From assembly GCA_013153895.1 (NCBI GenBank), contig JAADDN010000149.1:1-10372 (forward strand): a stretch of DNA of 10,372 nt, written 5' to 3'. Shown here one piece after another: positions 1-7,295 of the stretch. Every line of letters begins with the position of its first letter. The first letter of the stretch is position 1. The position numbers were made by a program, and so were the translations under genes. The DNA comes from Thermoproteota archaeon (lineage in GTDB: Archaea > Thermoproteota > Thermoprotei > Thermoproteales > Thermocladiaceae). The notes below the pieces were generated by a model that saw only the letters and a list, made by a program, of their open reading frames with translations, had not been told where the DNA came from and did not search any database.

Positions 1-1
1 G

Positions 2-145
2 GTGATTGTAGATAGGTGGTGTAGAAAGTATATAGGTGATGAAGGTGTTAGATCAGAGATCAAGATTCTCGATAGGTCATATAAGTTCCTGTTAACTTTA
101 TCCAAAGAACCTCTTTCTAATATATTCCCTCTCTATATTGAATAA
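2..145 (+). CDS. C-terminal end of an unidentified protein (cut by left window edge)
   Basis: A reading frame is open from the first bases of the window to a TAA at 143-145, giving 47 residues that end in PLYIE. Its codons fit the rest of the window (AGA/AGG for Arg, ATA/ATT for Ile). The peptide mixes charged and hydrophobic residues, has one Cys and no recognisable motif, so the family is unknown. If real, its last 48 bases overlap the 3' end of the convergent helicase gene. A competing minus-strand frame is also open through 1-97, but it would need codons such as CGA and TCG that look less typical here. Short open frames occur by chance in AT-rich DNA, so this is a tentative partial gene. 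Confidence 0.4.
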   Translation: MIVDRWCRKYIGDEGVRSEIKILDRSYKFLLTLSKEPLSNIFPLYIE

Positions 146-3010
146 CATTTCTACTATATTATCAATATTATCAACATTTTTAATCTTCTCTAAAATATTT
201 TCAAGATCTTCTATAGGTATCTTAGTACAGAATGCTAGTATCGTCTTCTTTCCATACTTTCTTAATAATTCTCTAGTTTTCTCTAGCATCTGTCTTATAG
301 TCTGTATTTCCTGTCTACGAGAACCTTTTCTAAGATCTTCAATAATTTTAGAAATCTTATCTTCTGTTATTTTTAATATTCCTATGTTAGTTGAACCACA
401 TTTCTCACATTTTAATTCTTCTGATAATATTTCTCTTACAGTTCTTATCTTATAGTTTAGACAGTCTAAGCATACTAGCGCTATAGACTCGTTCATAAGT
501 CTTGAACGGAATGTTAGTTTGAGCATCATTCTCTGACTTTCAGGTCCTGTTAGTTCGAACTTTCCACTAATTCTCTCTAATATCTCTCTCGCTAGTGGTG
601 ATGGTTCTTGTCCTGATGTTGTGATTATCTCTATCATGTTATTTCTAAGCTTCTCTAAGAATCTTACTACTGCCTCTATATCGACGTCCTTGCTCATGTA
701 TTCTTTAGCTGCTTCTTCTATTACTGGTGTTCCTTTGAATGCTTCTATGAGAGATGATATTGAGATGCTGCTTGGATCTGCATCTTTTGGTATAGCGTTA
801 AATCTTCTTGCAACATGTATAAATCTTCTCTTAAATGCTCCAGATTTAATCATTGTTCTTGCTATAAGTTCTTCTAAGTTTTCTTTAGATAATTTTGATA
901 ATTCTATGAGAGCATTACGTATCTTCTCTGGATCTAGAGGAGGATCAGATTCTACTGCTATAGCATATGGATCAGCATACTCTCTTAATGATATACCCAT
1001 GCTTGATGATAAGTATTCTGCTAATATTTTTGATAATGTCTTATTTCCTAATGTTCCAAGCATTATATGTATTATATTGATACCTCCAACATTCTCAACT
1101 ACAACTCTCTTATCAGTTGGTAATGGTTTACCTGATCTCAAGTGCTCTAGTACTTTCCTAACTATCTTCTCTATAGTGTCCCTATTTATGTTAAGTCTCT
1201 CATAGAGAAGTTCAATAACATCCTTAACATCATTATACTCATTTAAGAGTCTCTCTATTAATCCTAATAATGATGCTACATCCTGCGCTATATCATATGG
1301 TACAGGTATCTCTTCACCAATCCATGCAGGTATTGCTCCAATTGGATCTTTAGCTTCTTCTACTATTATCTTATCTTTAGTTACTAGATCTATTATCCAT
1401 ACCTTACCTCTAAATACGAATTTTAGACCTGGTTGAGCATATTCTGCAACAAATGCTTCATCTAACACACCTATTATCTCTCCTGTACTCTTATTGATAA
1501 CATAGTACTGTTTTTCTTCAGGTATCATTGATAAATTATTTGTGAAATATCTATACAGTTCTATTCTAGATCGTCTTCTTATAGGTTTCTCAACTGTTTC
1601 AGTATCCTTCCTATAATATATTAATGGTGGATTTAGACCTTCACTCATGTATTCTACAACTTTAAGAAGCTCTTCCTTCGTTAGATCTCTATATGGGTAC
1701 GTGCTTCTAAATAGGTCATATAGTTCATCTATCTTCCATCTGCTCTGTGTTAATATACAGGCAACTATCTGATTACACATGACATCGTAAGGTTTCTCAG
1801 GAATCTTGACAGGTTCTAAGTATCCTCTCCTAGCCTTATCAACTATGACTATAGATTCCAGTGCATCATATATATCGTGAACTATTATGACACCTTTAGG
1901 CACCTTATCTAACCTATGACCACTTCTACCAACTCTCTGTACAAGTCTTGTTACTTGATGTGGACTTGTGTACTGTATTACTATGTTTATATGTCCAATA
2001 TCTATTCCTAACTCTAAGCTTGATGTTGCTATCACAGCCTTCAACTTACCTTCTCTTAACAGTCTCTCTATTCCTTCTCTCACAGTCTTCGATAGAGAGC
2101 CATGATGAACTGATATCGGATAGTCAGGACCTAGCCATGCGTGAAATCTTGCTGCAAGGTTCTCAGCCATTGATCTAGTATTCACAAATATTATTGCTGG
2201 TCCCTCCTTCTCTACTAGATCTCGTATAACTCTGAGCTTACATGCTACATCAGGAGTAGCATATATCTTCTCTGCTATCTTAACATCTTCCTCAGTAGGA
2301 GATGGATAAATTACGTCTAGTATCATCTCTCTAATATGAGAGAACTGTACAATTCTATATGGCTCACCAACTCTAACTAAGAACCTTGCAACTGTATCAG
2401 GATCTCCAACTGTTGCTGATAGACCTACAACCTGTATACTACGTCCAGCAAGTCTACGAAGTCTCTCTAATGTTACTACAAGCTGAACACCACGTTTATC
2501 TTCTACAAGCTCATGAATCTCATCTACGATCACTATTCTAAGCTTCTTAAGATGTTCCCTCAATCTTCTCCCCATAAGTACTGCCTGAAGAGTTTCAGGT
2601 GTTGTTATGAGGATATGTGGAGGATCTCTACTCTGTCGTACTCTATCTCTAACATCTGTATCTCCATGTCTAACATCAATCTTCAAGTCAAGATTAATAC
2701 ACCACCATCTTAACCTCTCTAGGAGATCTCTATTCAGTGCTCTCAGTGGTGATATGTATAGGACATATATTCCTTGACCAAGCTCACCTCTCTCCTTAAG
2801 CTCTAGAAGTCTAGCTAGAGCTGGTAAGAAAGCTGCCTCAGTCTTCCCACTTCCTGTTGGTGCAACAATTAGAACATTAGAACCTTTAAGAACCTCAGGT
2901 ATTGCTCTCTCCTGTACTGGTGTAAGTCTATAGAATCCTCTAGCCTCTAGCAAGCTCAGTATCCTCTCTGGAAGTAGCTTGCTCACCTCCTCGCTTCCAT
3001 ATGCTCTCAT
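98..3010 (-). CDS. lhr: Lhr-family superfamily 2 helicase with C-terminal four-Cys zinc region
   Basis: A 970-residue ATP-dependent nucleic-acid helicase of the Lhr family, cytoplasmic, in a family linked to DNA repair and RNA handling. Motifs run in order: a Q-like LTPVQ at 29-33, Walker A APTGSGKT at 50-57, SPLRALNRD at 87-95, TTPETLQ at 136-142, DEIH at 163-166, SAT at 198-200, IIFVNTRS at 273-280, ATSSLELGIDIG at 328-339 and QRVGRSGHR at 358-366. The region after about 400 fits the winged-helix and Lhr-specific domains. A CxxC pair (Cys847/Cys850) and a second pair (Cys868/Cys871) suggest a zinc ribbon, followed by a Lys/Glu-rich helical tail. The length is usual for archaeal Lhr proteins. 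The ATG at 3010 is supported by a TTTAAA box centred 26 bases upstream, implying a leaderless mRNA. The 3' third is visibly more AT-rich than the motor half. Family assignment is firm; the archaeal subgroup (aLhr1 or aLhr2) is not settled. Confidence 0.95.
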   Translation of the reverse strand: MRAYGSEEVSKLLPERILSLLEARGFYRLTPVQERAIPEVLKGSNVLIVAPTGSGKTEAAFLPALARLLELKERGELGQGIYVLYISPLRALNRDLLERLRWWCINLDLKIDVRHGDTDVRDRVRQSRDPPHILITTPETLQAVLMGRRLREHLKKLRIVIVDEIHELVEDKRGVQLVVTLERLRRLAGRSIQVVGLSATVGDPDTVARFLVRVGEPYRIVQFSHIREMILDVIYPSPTEEDVKIAEKIYATPDVACKLRVIRDLVEKEGPAIIFVNTRSMAENLAARFHAWLGPDYPISVHHGSLSKTVREGIERLLREGKLKAVIATSSLELGIDIGHINIVIQYTSPHQVTRLVQRVGRSGHRLDKVPKGVIIVHDIYDALESIVIVDKARRGYLEPVKIPEKPYDVMCNQIVACILTQSRWKIDELYDLFRSTYPYRDLTKEELLKVVEYMSEGLNPPLIYYRKDTETVEKPIRRRSRIELYRYFTNNLSMIPEEKQYYVINKSTGEIIGVLDEAFVAEYAQPGLKFVFRGKVWIIDLVTKDKIIVEEAKDPIGAIPAWIGEEIPVPYDIAQDVASLLGLIERLLNEYNDVKDVIELLYERLNINRDTIEKIVRKVLEHLRSGKPLPTDKRVVVENVGGINIIHIMLGTLGNKTLSKILAEYLSSSMGISLREYADPYAIAVESDPPLDPEKIRNALIELSKLSKENLEELIARTMIKSGAFKRRFIHVARRFNAIPKDADPSSISISSLIEAFKGTPVIEEAAKEYMSKDVDIEAVVRFLEKLRNNMIEIITTSGQEPSPLAREILERISGKFELTGPESQRMMLKLTFRSRLMNESIALVCLDCLNYKIRTVREILSEELKCEKCGSTNIGILKITEDKISKIIEDLRKGSRRQEIQTIRQMLEKTRELLRKYGKKTILAFCTKIPIEDLENILEKIKNVDNIDNIVEMLFNIEREYIRKRFFG

Positions 3011-3033
3011 TGCGCAACGGCGATTAGATAATG

Positions 3034-3039
3034 TTTAAA
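3034..3039 (-). promoter_or_regulatory. TATA box of the helicase gene (leaderless)
   Basis: TTTAAA is centred 26-27 bases upstream of the helicase ATG, the normal distance between an archaeal TATA box and its transcription start. The transcript would therefore begin at or next to the ATG, and no Shine-Dalgarno motif precedes it, which agrees. The sequence is palindromic, so strand is assigned only from its distance to the start codon. Confidence 0.55.
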
Positions 3040-3065
3040 GATCCTAAAATACCTAACGTAACCAG

Positions 3066-3073
3066 TATTAAAT
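3066..3073 (+). promoter_or_regulatory. TATA box of the zinc-ribbon/membrane protein unit (leaderless)
   Basis: TATTAAAT is centred about 25 bases upstream of the ATG at 3095, again the spacing expected for a leaderless archaeal transcript, and favours that ATG over the GTG at 3092. Together with the helicase box it makes 3011-3094 a compact divergent promoter region with the two boxes about 33 bases apart. Confidence 0.5.
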
Positions 3074-3094
3074 CTTAGATCTAGATAAACAGTG

Positions 3095-3277
3095 ATGAAC
3101 GAGGAAAAAACTAGATGTGTAGTATGTGGATCAACGAGAATATACGCTATAATAGATGGAAAACCATACTGCTTCAAATGCGGGTCGAAACTAGTTAGAC
3201 TACATATAGTGAAGTTCTTAAGTAACCTTAAGAGAGAAAAATTAATACCTTCAAACATAGAGATACCTGAACCATAA
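3095..3277 (+). CDS. small zinc-ribbon protein, 60 residues
   Basis: A 60-residue protein with two knuckles, Cys8-x2-Cys11 and Cys26-x2-Cys29, separated by 14 residues: a classic zinc-ribbon arrangement. After the second knuckle comes a basic, probably helical segment (about 33-50) and a short acidic-proline end (IEIPEP). Such proteins often bind nucleic acids or partner proteins, but no specific role can be assigned. An in-frame GTG lies one codon upstream at 3092; the ATG is preferred because of its distance to the TATA-like box. Its TAA shares one base with the ATG of the membrane-protein gene, so the two are probably co-transcribed and translationally coupled. It is divergent from the Lhr helicase, whose zinc region carries a similar CxxCGST knuckle. 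That resemblance is generic for zinc ribbons and does not prove kinship. Confidence 0.8.
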   Translation: MNEEKTRCVVCGSTRIYAIIDGKPYCFKCGSKLVRLHIVKFLSNLKREKLIPSNIEIPEP

Positions 3278-4056
3278 TGAACAGAATAGAAATAATGAGA
3301 ATAACACTAACAATACTACTAGCAACATCGTTAACAATAATAGGAACCTATGCTCACTCTATAACCAATGTTCAACCTATTGAGAAGATAATGAACATTC
3401 TTAAGATAGCATCATATAAGAATTGTACTATAATGAACATAGCTAACACATTACCAACAGAACTTATAGTAAACATATCATGTACATCACCAATAGAGAA
3501 CAAGTACCTTATTGAGAATAACTGTACATTAGTTAAAGGTACAAGGTACATGTATAAGTGTGTATGGAATTTTGCACCAGGGTATACTGTGAAGGCTAGC
3601 TCAGCAAGATATGGAGGGTATCGTATATATGTAGTAGAGACACATATTAGAACTATCGGAACAATAACGTCACATCCAGCTATATCAGCAACATCAGTAA
3701 TATCATGTTCACAAAGTTCTCCTAGATGTATAGTGATGGTGTATGATTTAACTAATGTTAGAAACATATTAATCATAGTTCCAGATAAGGTAAGATTCTT
3801 ATTCTGTGAAGGTCTTGACCTGTATAAGAAGTATGATTTAGGAAGTTACGAAGTATATGTATTTCATGTTAGTTCAAATACGAAGTTAATGTATAGTTCT
3901 AGAGGAGTCTTCTTCAGCTCATGTGCAGTATTGACCGAGGATGAGGTATATCATAACATGTTTATTGGAAATGTTAGTCTAGGTGTTGCTGCTGGTCTAG
4001 CTGCTGGTCTTGCAGTATTTATGATAGTGACATACATCACTTTAAGACGCCACTGA
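3277..4056 (+). CDS. predicted exported type I membrane protein with eight cysteines
   Basis: A 259-residue protein of no family I recognise. The N-terminus has a short charged stretch and a hydrophobic core at about 8-25 ending near TYA, which fits a signal peptide or anchor. Residues about 27-232 form a probable extracellular domain with eight cysteines (50, 69, 83, 95, 144, 151, 177, 216), enough for four disulfides, and four N-glycosylation sequons (Asn49, Asn66, Asn82, Asn232). A Gly/Ala-rich transmembrane helix spans about 233-254, followed by a short basic tail (LRRH), so the C-terminus is probably cytoplasmic. The start codon overlaps the upstream zinc-ribbon stop by one base; an in-frame ATG seven codons in (3295) would give a cleaner signal peptide. 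The 3' end overlaps the convergent diphosphatase gene by 20 bases. Function unknown; surface location is inferred from topology. Confidence 0.8.
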   Translation: MNRIEIMRITLTILLATSLTIIGTYAHSITNVQPIEKIMNILKIASYKNCTIMNIANTLPTELIVNISCTSPIENKYLIENNCTLVKGTRYMYKCVWNFAPGYTVKASSARYGGYRIYVVETHIRTIGTITSHPAISATSVISCSQSSPRCIVMVYDLTNVRNILIIVPDKVRFLFCEGLDLYKKYDLGSYEVYVFHVSSNTKLMYSSRGVFFSSCAVLTEDEVYHNMFIGNVSLGVAAGLAAGLAVFMIVTYITLRRH

Positions 4057-4630
4057 TGATTAAGTCTGCAAGTGTTCTAAATGCTTTAGCTCTATGTGAT
4101 ATCTTACACTTCTCTTCAATACTCATCTCAGCAAAAGTGATATCATATCCTGATGGTATGAATATAGGATCATAACCGAATCCTCCCTTCCCTCTTTTAG
4201 ATTCAGCTATTCTTCCTCTACATGATCCCTGTACTAGCTCAACCTTTCCTGAAGGTGTTAGGACTCCTAGAGCTGCTCTAAATGTTGCAGATCTATTCTC
4301 AACACCATTCATTAGCTTTAACACACCATCGAGACCTAGAGTCCTATATACGTATTCTGAGTAAGGTCCCGGGAACCCTCCTAGAGCATCTATATAGAGA
4401 CCATCATCTTCGAGAACTATGTAAGTATCTTTCCTAGGCTTAACTATTCTAGAGATCTCTAACATTGCTTGTCTAGCTATGTCTGCTATATCATCAGCCT
4501 GAATCTCAACCTTCCTCAATGTTGGATCCATCTCAACCATGAAGGTAGAATCGTACTCTGACAATATGGTCTCTACCTCCCTCTTCTTATTTACGTTTCC
4601 TGTTACTAGAACAATCTTGAACTGAGTCAT
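4037..4630 (-). CDS. rdgB: XTP/dITP diphosphatase (RdgB/HAM1 family)
   Basis: A 197-residue house-cleaning enzyme that hydrolyses ITP, dITP and XTP to monophosphate plus pyrophosphate, keeping deaminated purines out of DNA and RNA. The family signature is complete: TGNVNKK at 10-16, the VEIQ glutamate at 42, EDDG at 74-77, GGFPGPYS at 84-91, FRAALGV at 117-123, GKGGFGYDPIF at 147-157 and SHR at 178-180. The length is normal. A strong GGAGGT lies eight bases before the ATG and the gene starts 15 bases after the PDO-like gene, so the two are probably co-transcribed. It is the last minus-strand gene of the cdh-led series and its stop lies within the convergent membrane-protein gene. No functional tie to acetyl-CoA metabolism is evident; co-location is likely incidental. 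Confidence 0.95.
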   Translation of the reverse strand: MTQFKIVLVTGNVNKKREVETILSEYDSTFMVEMDPTLRKVEIQADDIADIARQAMLEISRIVKPRKDTYIVLEDDGLYIDALGGFPGPYSEYVYRTLGLDGVLKLMNGVENRSATFRAALGVLTPSGKVELVQGSCRGRIAESKRGKGGFGYDPIFIPSGYDITFAEMSIEEKCKISHRAKAFRTLADLIISGVLK

Positions 4631-4638
4631 CTTGCTAG

Positions 4639-4644
4639 ACCTCC
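4639..4644 (-). promoter_or_regulatory. Shine-Dalgarno site of the diphosphatase gene
   Basis: GGAGGT sits eight bases upstream of the ATG at 4630, directly after the TGA of the PDO-like gene. It complements the usual archaeal 16S rRNA 3' end and supports both this start and translation as an internal gene of a polycistronic mRNA. Confidence 0.6.
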
Positions 4645-4645
4645 C

Positions 4646-5362
4646 TCATCTACCCATCTTAACGTGCTCGATTATTCTCTCTAGAATGTCTGTCTCAGAT
4701 GGTATACCTATGAACTCTAGTCTTCCCTTGAACCCTTCTAGCCCCATTATTATTGCTGGAACCATGGTTATACCATACTCCTCAGCAAGCTCTGGATCTA
4801 GAGATGCATCATATATTATAGATATTATCTTTCCTTCTCCCTCTATAGCGAAGCTATTAGCTAGTGAGGCAGCATATGGACAGTATGGACATGCTTGAGT
4901 TACTAAAGTAACTATGTAAAGCCTCCTCTGAAGCTGTTTAACAACGTTCTTAAGTTCTTCACGAGTCTTTGGACTTAGGTTAGTTCTTCTAGTAGATGCT
5001 AGAATTATCGAGTCAAGGAATGTCCTTATCTCCTCACCTATAGGAGCACCAAGGTACATTATTTCACAGTTCTCACCTATACAGACGACTGGCACCTTTA
5101 TTCTTGAAGTTATTGTTGGCTCTAGCAACTTCACAATATCAGGATTCTCGCTGAGAGTCTTCTCCTCAAATATTATCTTACTATCTGGAGACAACTTAGC
5201 TATCTCAGATACTACCTGCTTAGCAATCTCACACCAGTTTATCTCAGTCCACTCACAGAACTTGTCTCTATATAGGACTATCTTTACAGGATTAACCATT
5301 GAGGAGAGAATCTCACGTATTGCTTCCCGAGTTCTCTCGTCAATTTCTATACTGTAACTCAT
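4646..5362 (-). CDS. PDO-like protein: two thioredoxin folds, altered first active site
   Basis: A 238-residue protein with the length and two-unit plan of archaeal protein disulfide oxidoreductase (glutaredoxin-like PDO), a cytoplasmic thiol-disulfide enzyme. The second unit has a canonical CPYC redox site at Cys158-Cys161 and the facing proline (Pro202 in MVPAI). The first unit keeps the fold hallmarks (KIVLY strand at 27-31, KVPVV with Pro91, and a YLGAPIGEEI segment at 103-112 resembling the usual YxGxPxGxE), but where the first CxxC belongs there is Cys36 followed seven residues later by Cys44. It adds Cys94 and Cys99 just after the facing proline. The first site is therefore not a normal CxxC dithiol; a metal site or loss of activity are both possible. 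The gene starts 29 bases after the unknown cdh-linked gene and ends 15 bases before the diphosphatase. Family assignment is good; the substrate is unknown. Confidence 0.85.
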   Translation of the reverse strand: MSYSIEIDERTREAIREILSSMVNPVKIVLYRDKFCEWTEINWCEIAKQVVSEIAKLSPDSKIIFEEKTLSENPDIVKLLEPTITSRIKVPVVCIGENCEIMYLGAPIGEEIRTFLDSIILASTRRTNLSPKTREELKNVVKQLQRRLYIVTLVTQACPYCPYAASLANSFAIEGEGKIISIIYDASLDPELAEEYGITMVPAIIMGLEGFKGRLEFIGIPSETDILERIIEHVKMGR

Positions 5363-5370
5363 TCTTTCCT

Positions 5371-5391
5371 AATACGTATAGTATAAATGTC
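5371..5391 (-). promoter_or_regulatory. possible weak promoter before the PDO-like gene
   Basis: The 29-base gap holds TTTATA (5387-5382, minus strand) followed by the perfect palindrome ATACGTAT (5372-5379). The TATA-like box is only about 22 bases from the ATG at 5362, so a start at the standard distance would fall just inside the gene. There is no good Shine-Dalgarno motif (only AGGAAAG). Either a local leaderless promoter or simple read-through from the cdh genes would fit. Confidence 0.25.
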
Positions 5392-5793
5392 TTATGAGCT
5401 TTTTCTTCTACTACTCTTGGACTTAGTTGTCTGCTTCTTCTCCACATATTTTGAACATAGTTCACCAATTTTAGTACCTAACTCACACTTCTTCAACTTA
5501 TCCTCAAGAAGCTTTACCACAGTGTCAAGTATAGTCTTATCAATTCCTTCCTCCGTAGCTATGATAACCTTAACTAGGCTCGGCTTAGAATCTAACTTAA
5601 CGACATTGAATTCCTCACCACAGCACTGCTTTATGATGTTCTTCAGCTCTTCAAGAACCTTCTCAATATTAACGTCCTTCTTATCGATCTTGAGGTCAAG
5701 TATAGCTAAGACATGCTTAAGAGATTCGTCAGTACATATCTTCAATTCTGTTGATGAGTCTATCGAGATAGTGCTTGTGCACTTAATACTCAC
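5392..5793 (-). CDS. unknown 133-residue protein following cdhE
   Basis: I recognise no family. Starting at the GTG at 5793, 35 bases after the cdhE stop, the product is 133 residues. An earlier in-frame GTG at 5901 would overlap cdhE by 73 bases and merely read its 3' end out of frame, so the shorter form is preferred; neither has a strong Shine-Dalgarno motif. The predicted pattern is alternating: a strand (SIKCTSTISI), a helix, a Lys/Glu-rich helix, a strand (SLVKVIIAT), a long amphipathic helix, then a basic Lys/Ser/Arg tail of about 15 residues. Six cysteines are spread through it, including an adjacent pair (QCCGEE), but no CxxC or ferredoxin pattern. No signal peptide or membrane segment is visible. 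Its place between cdhE and a thiol-redox protein suggests, without proof, an accessory or maturation role for the cdh complex. Confidence 0.7.
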   Translation of the reverse strand: MSIKCTSTISIDSSTELKICTDESLKHVLAILDLKIDKKDVNIEKVLEELKNIIKQCCGEEFNVVKLDSKPSLVKVIIATEEGIDKTILDTVVKLLEDKLKKCELGTKIGELCSKYVEKKQTTKSKSSRRKSS

Positions 5794-5828
5794 ATAGATT
5801 ACTGTCTCTAAAGTATTAAAGCATTGTC

Positions 5829-7292
5829 TTAAGATTGTCCTGTCTGAGAACCTTCCTGACTTGAGGAACCGCTCTGTAAGCTCTCTATGATCTTCTTCCA
5901 CTGCTTCTCTATGAAGTTAGGTAGATCTGACGAGTCTATTGGACCGACAATGACTTTCCATCCTGTAGCTTCCTCTATGCTACCAGCAAGCTTAGCAGCT
6001 TTTCCAGGAATCACCAGGTACCTATGCTTAACCTTGTTCTCTATTCCAGTCTCCTTAATTAGTTCAGCTATCTTCTCAGGTCTGAACTTATCTGCTGCAA
6101 CTGAGACATCTACAGCATATCCTTCAGTATCTATGACTAGAAGATAAGCATCAACCTTACCTTTCTCTAGATCTGATGTAACTATACTATATGTTAGAGC
6201 ATAGTTACATGTTACGAGTACCGGCGATAGCTCATTAGGCTTACCTATCTCTTTTAGACCTGGCTGTATTGTTGTTGGTCTTCTTGGATCACTATAATAG
6301 TTCTCTCTTAATACTGTTACTGGCAGGTATGTTACTGCTTCTGGACTATACATTATGAGTAGGCTAGCATACCTAATTATGAGAACCGACGCTAGACATG
6401 CCTCCATTATCAGCTTCATGTTATAGTCAAGATTGCTCATCCATATTGGTACTGTAGAAGTAACTATTGGATACCCAACTAGCTCACAATCCTCATTACA
6501 TGCTAACCATCTGAAAGTTGTTGCAGTCTTGACAGCATATCCTAGACAACTTGGCATTGCTCCTGGATCTATACATATGTCCTCTACTCCACGTTTACGT
6601 ATAGCATTAGCTAGAGATATCAGATATCTAGGATCACCCTCATGAAGGACAGTTATTGGACACTCAAACTTCTTAGCATAATCAGAGATAATGTGCCAGT
6701 TCTCTCTTGTTGCTGCATATATGAGTGGTCTCTCCTCCTTAAGTAGATCTCCAAGCTTCTCATAAACCTTGGGGTGTAATGATACTACTATCAGAGGCTT
6801 GTTTATTCTTGATCTAACATACTCAAACACTTTAACAAACCTCTCAGGATCTCCTGAAGAGTATTTTATTGCTATCGCATCTAGAGTTAGCACTTTGTCA
6901 AGGTACTCGAACCTGAACTTCTTGACCAAGTCTAATCTAGCATCGATCGTTTCCTGCTTCATTGTGTCTTCTATCGTTACAGCTATGACTGTCTTTCTCA
7001 TAAATGTTAGTTCATGCCTATGCATGACATATTCTCCACCAATCTTAACACTCTTCTCACCTTTACCAATCGTGACCTCTCTTATAGCAGGCTTCAGAAG
7101 CTTCTTCAACTCTTCATAATTCTTCCTATACTTTGGATCTTCTACCAGTGGCTTACACTTCTCTATACTAGTCTGAAGATTAAGCAGCTTTATTGCAAAT
7201 GCCATGCAGCTCTCTTCTCCACAAGCTTTACAGTTCGTCTTCGGTAGTAGACGATATATCTGTATTGGTGTGAGCTTAGTTATTCGAGGCAT
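5829..7292 (-). CDS. cdhE: ACDS gamma subunit: corrinoid iron-sulfur protein, large subunit
   Basis: A 487-residue corrinoid iron-sulfur protein subunit that, with CdhD, carries the methyl group between the tetrahydropterin methyl donor and the A-cluster of CdhC. The N-terminus has the four-cysteine [4Fe-4S] motif at Cys21, Cys24, Cys29 and Cys46 (spacing 2, 4, 16), used to reactivate the cobalt. A TIM-barrel methyl-carrier domain follows (about 95-345), and the cobamide-binding domain occupies about 350-465, with the family hallmarks SPVLVTCNYALTY, VIDTEG, PGKAAKLAG, EEATGWKV and VGPIDSS. The C-terminus is a short Gln/Ser/Gly-rich tail. Length is slightly above the family norm because of that tail. 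The ATG lies three bases after the cdhD stop, with GAGGT seven bases upstream, so the two subunits are made from one mRNA. In CdhE proteins the cobalt often has no protein ligand (base-off); I cannot check that here. Confidence 0.97.
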   Translation of the reverse strand: MPRITKLTPIQIYRLLPKTNCKACGEESCMAFAIKLLNLQTSIEKCKPLVEDPKYRKNYEELKKLLKPAIREVTIGKGEKSVKIGGEYVMHRHELTFMRKTVIAVTIEDTMKQETIDARLDLVKKFRFEYLDKVLTLDAIAIKYSSGDPERFVKVFEYVRSRINKPLIVVSLHPKVYEKLGDLLKEERPLIYAATRENWHIISDYAKKFECPITVLHEGDPRYLISLANAIRKRGVEDICIDPGAMPSCLGYAVKTATTFRWLACNEDCELVGYPIVTSTVPIWMSNLDYNMKLIMEACLASVLIIRYASLLIMYSPEAVTYLPVTVLRENYYSDPRRPTTIQPGLKEIGKPNELSPVLVTCNYALTYSIVTSDLEKGKVDAYLLVIDTEGYAVDVSVAADKFRPEKIAELIKETGIENKVKHRYLVIPGKAAKLAGSIEEATGWKVIVGPIDSSDLPNFIEKQWKKIIESLQSGSSSQEGSQTGQS

Positions 7293-7295
7293 CTC

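Noticed and set aside
36..42. GTGATGA as the C box of a C/D guide RNA (similar hits at 3092 and 4053)
   Set aside because: No CTGA D box or terminal stem occurs at a suitable distance for any of the three.
621..1205. Long plus-strand open frame inside the helicase gene
   Set aside because: It is antisense to a conserved Lhr domain, has low-complexity Ser/Leu composition and no initiation signal.
3007..3258. Minus-strand open frame antisense to the zinc-ribbon gene
   Set aside because: It has no motif, covers the divergent promoter region, and the opposite strand has a clear zinc-ribbon protein.
5372..5379. ATACGTAT palindrome as a repressor operator
   Set aside because: It is only eight bases in AT-rich DNA, occurs once in the regulatory regions seen, and has no adjacent regulator gene.
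5794..5901. N-terminal extension of the unknown gene from the GTG at 5901
   Set aside because: It would overlap cdhE by 73 bases and the added residues only read the cdhE 3' end in another frame.
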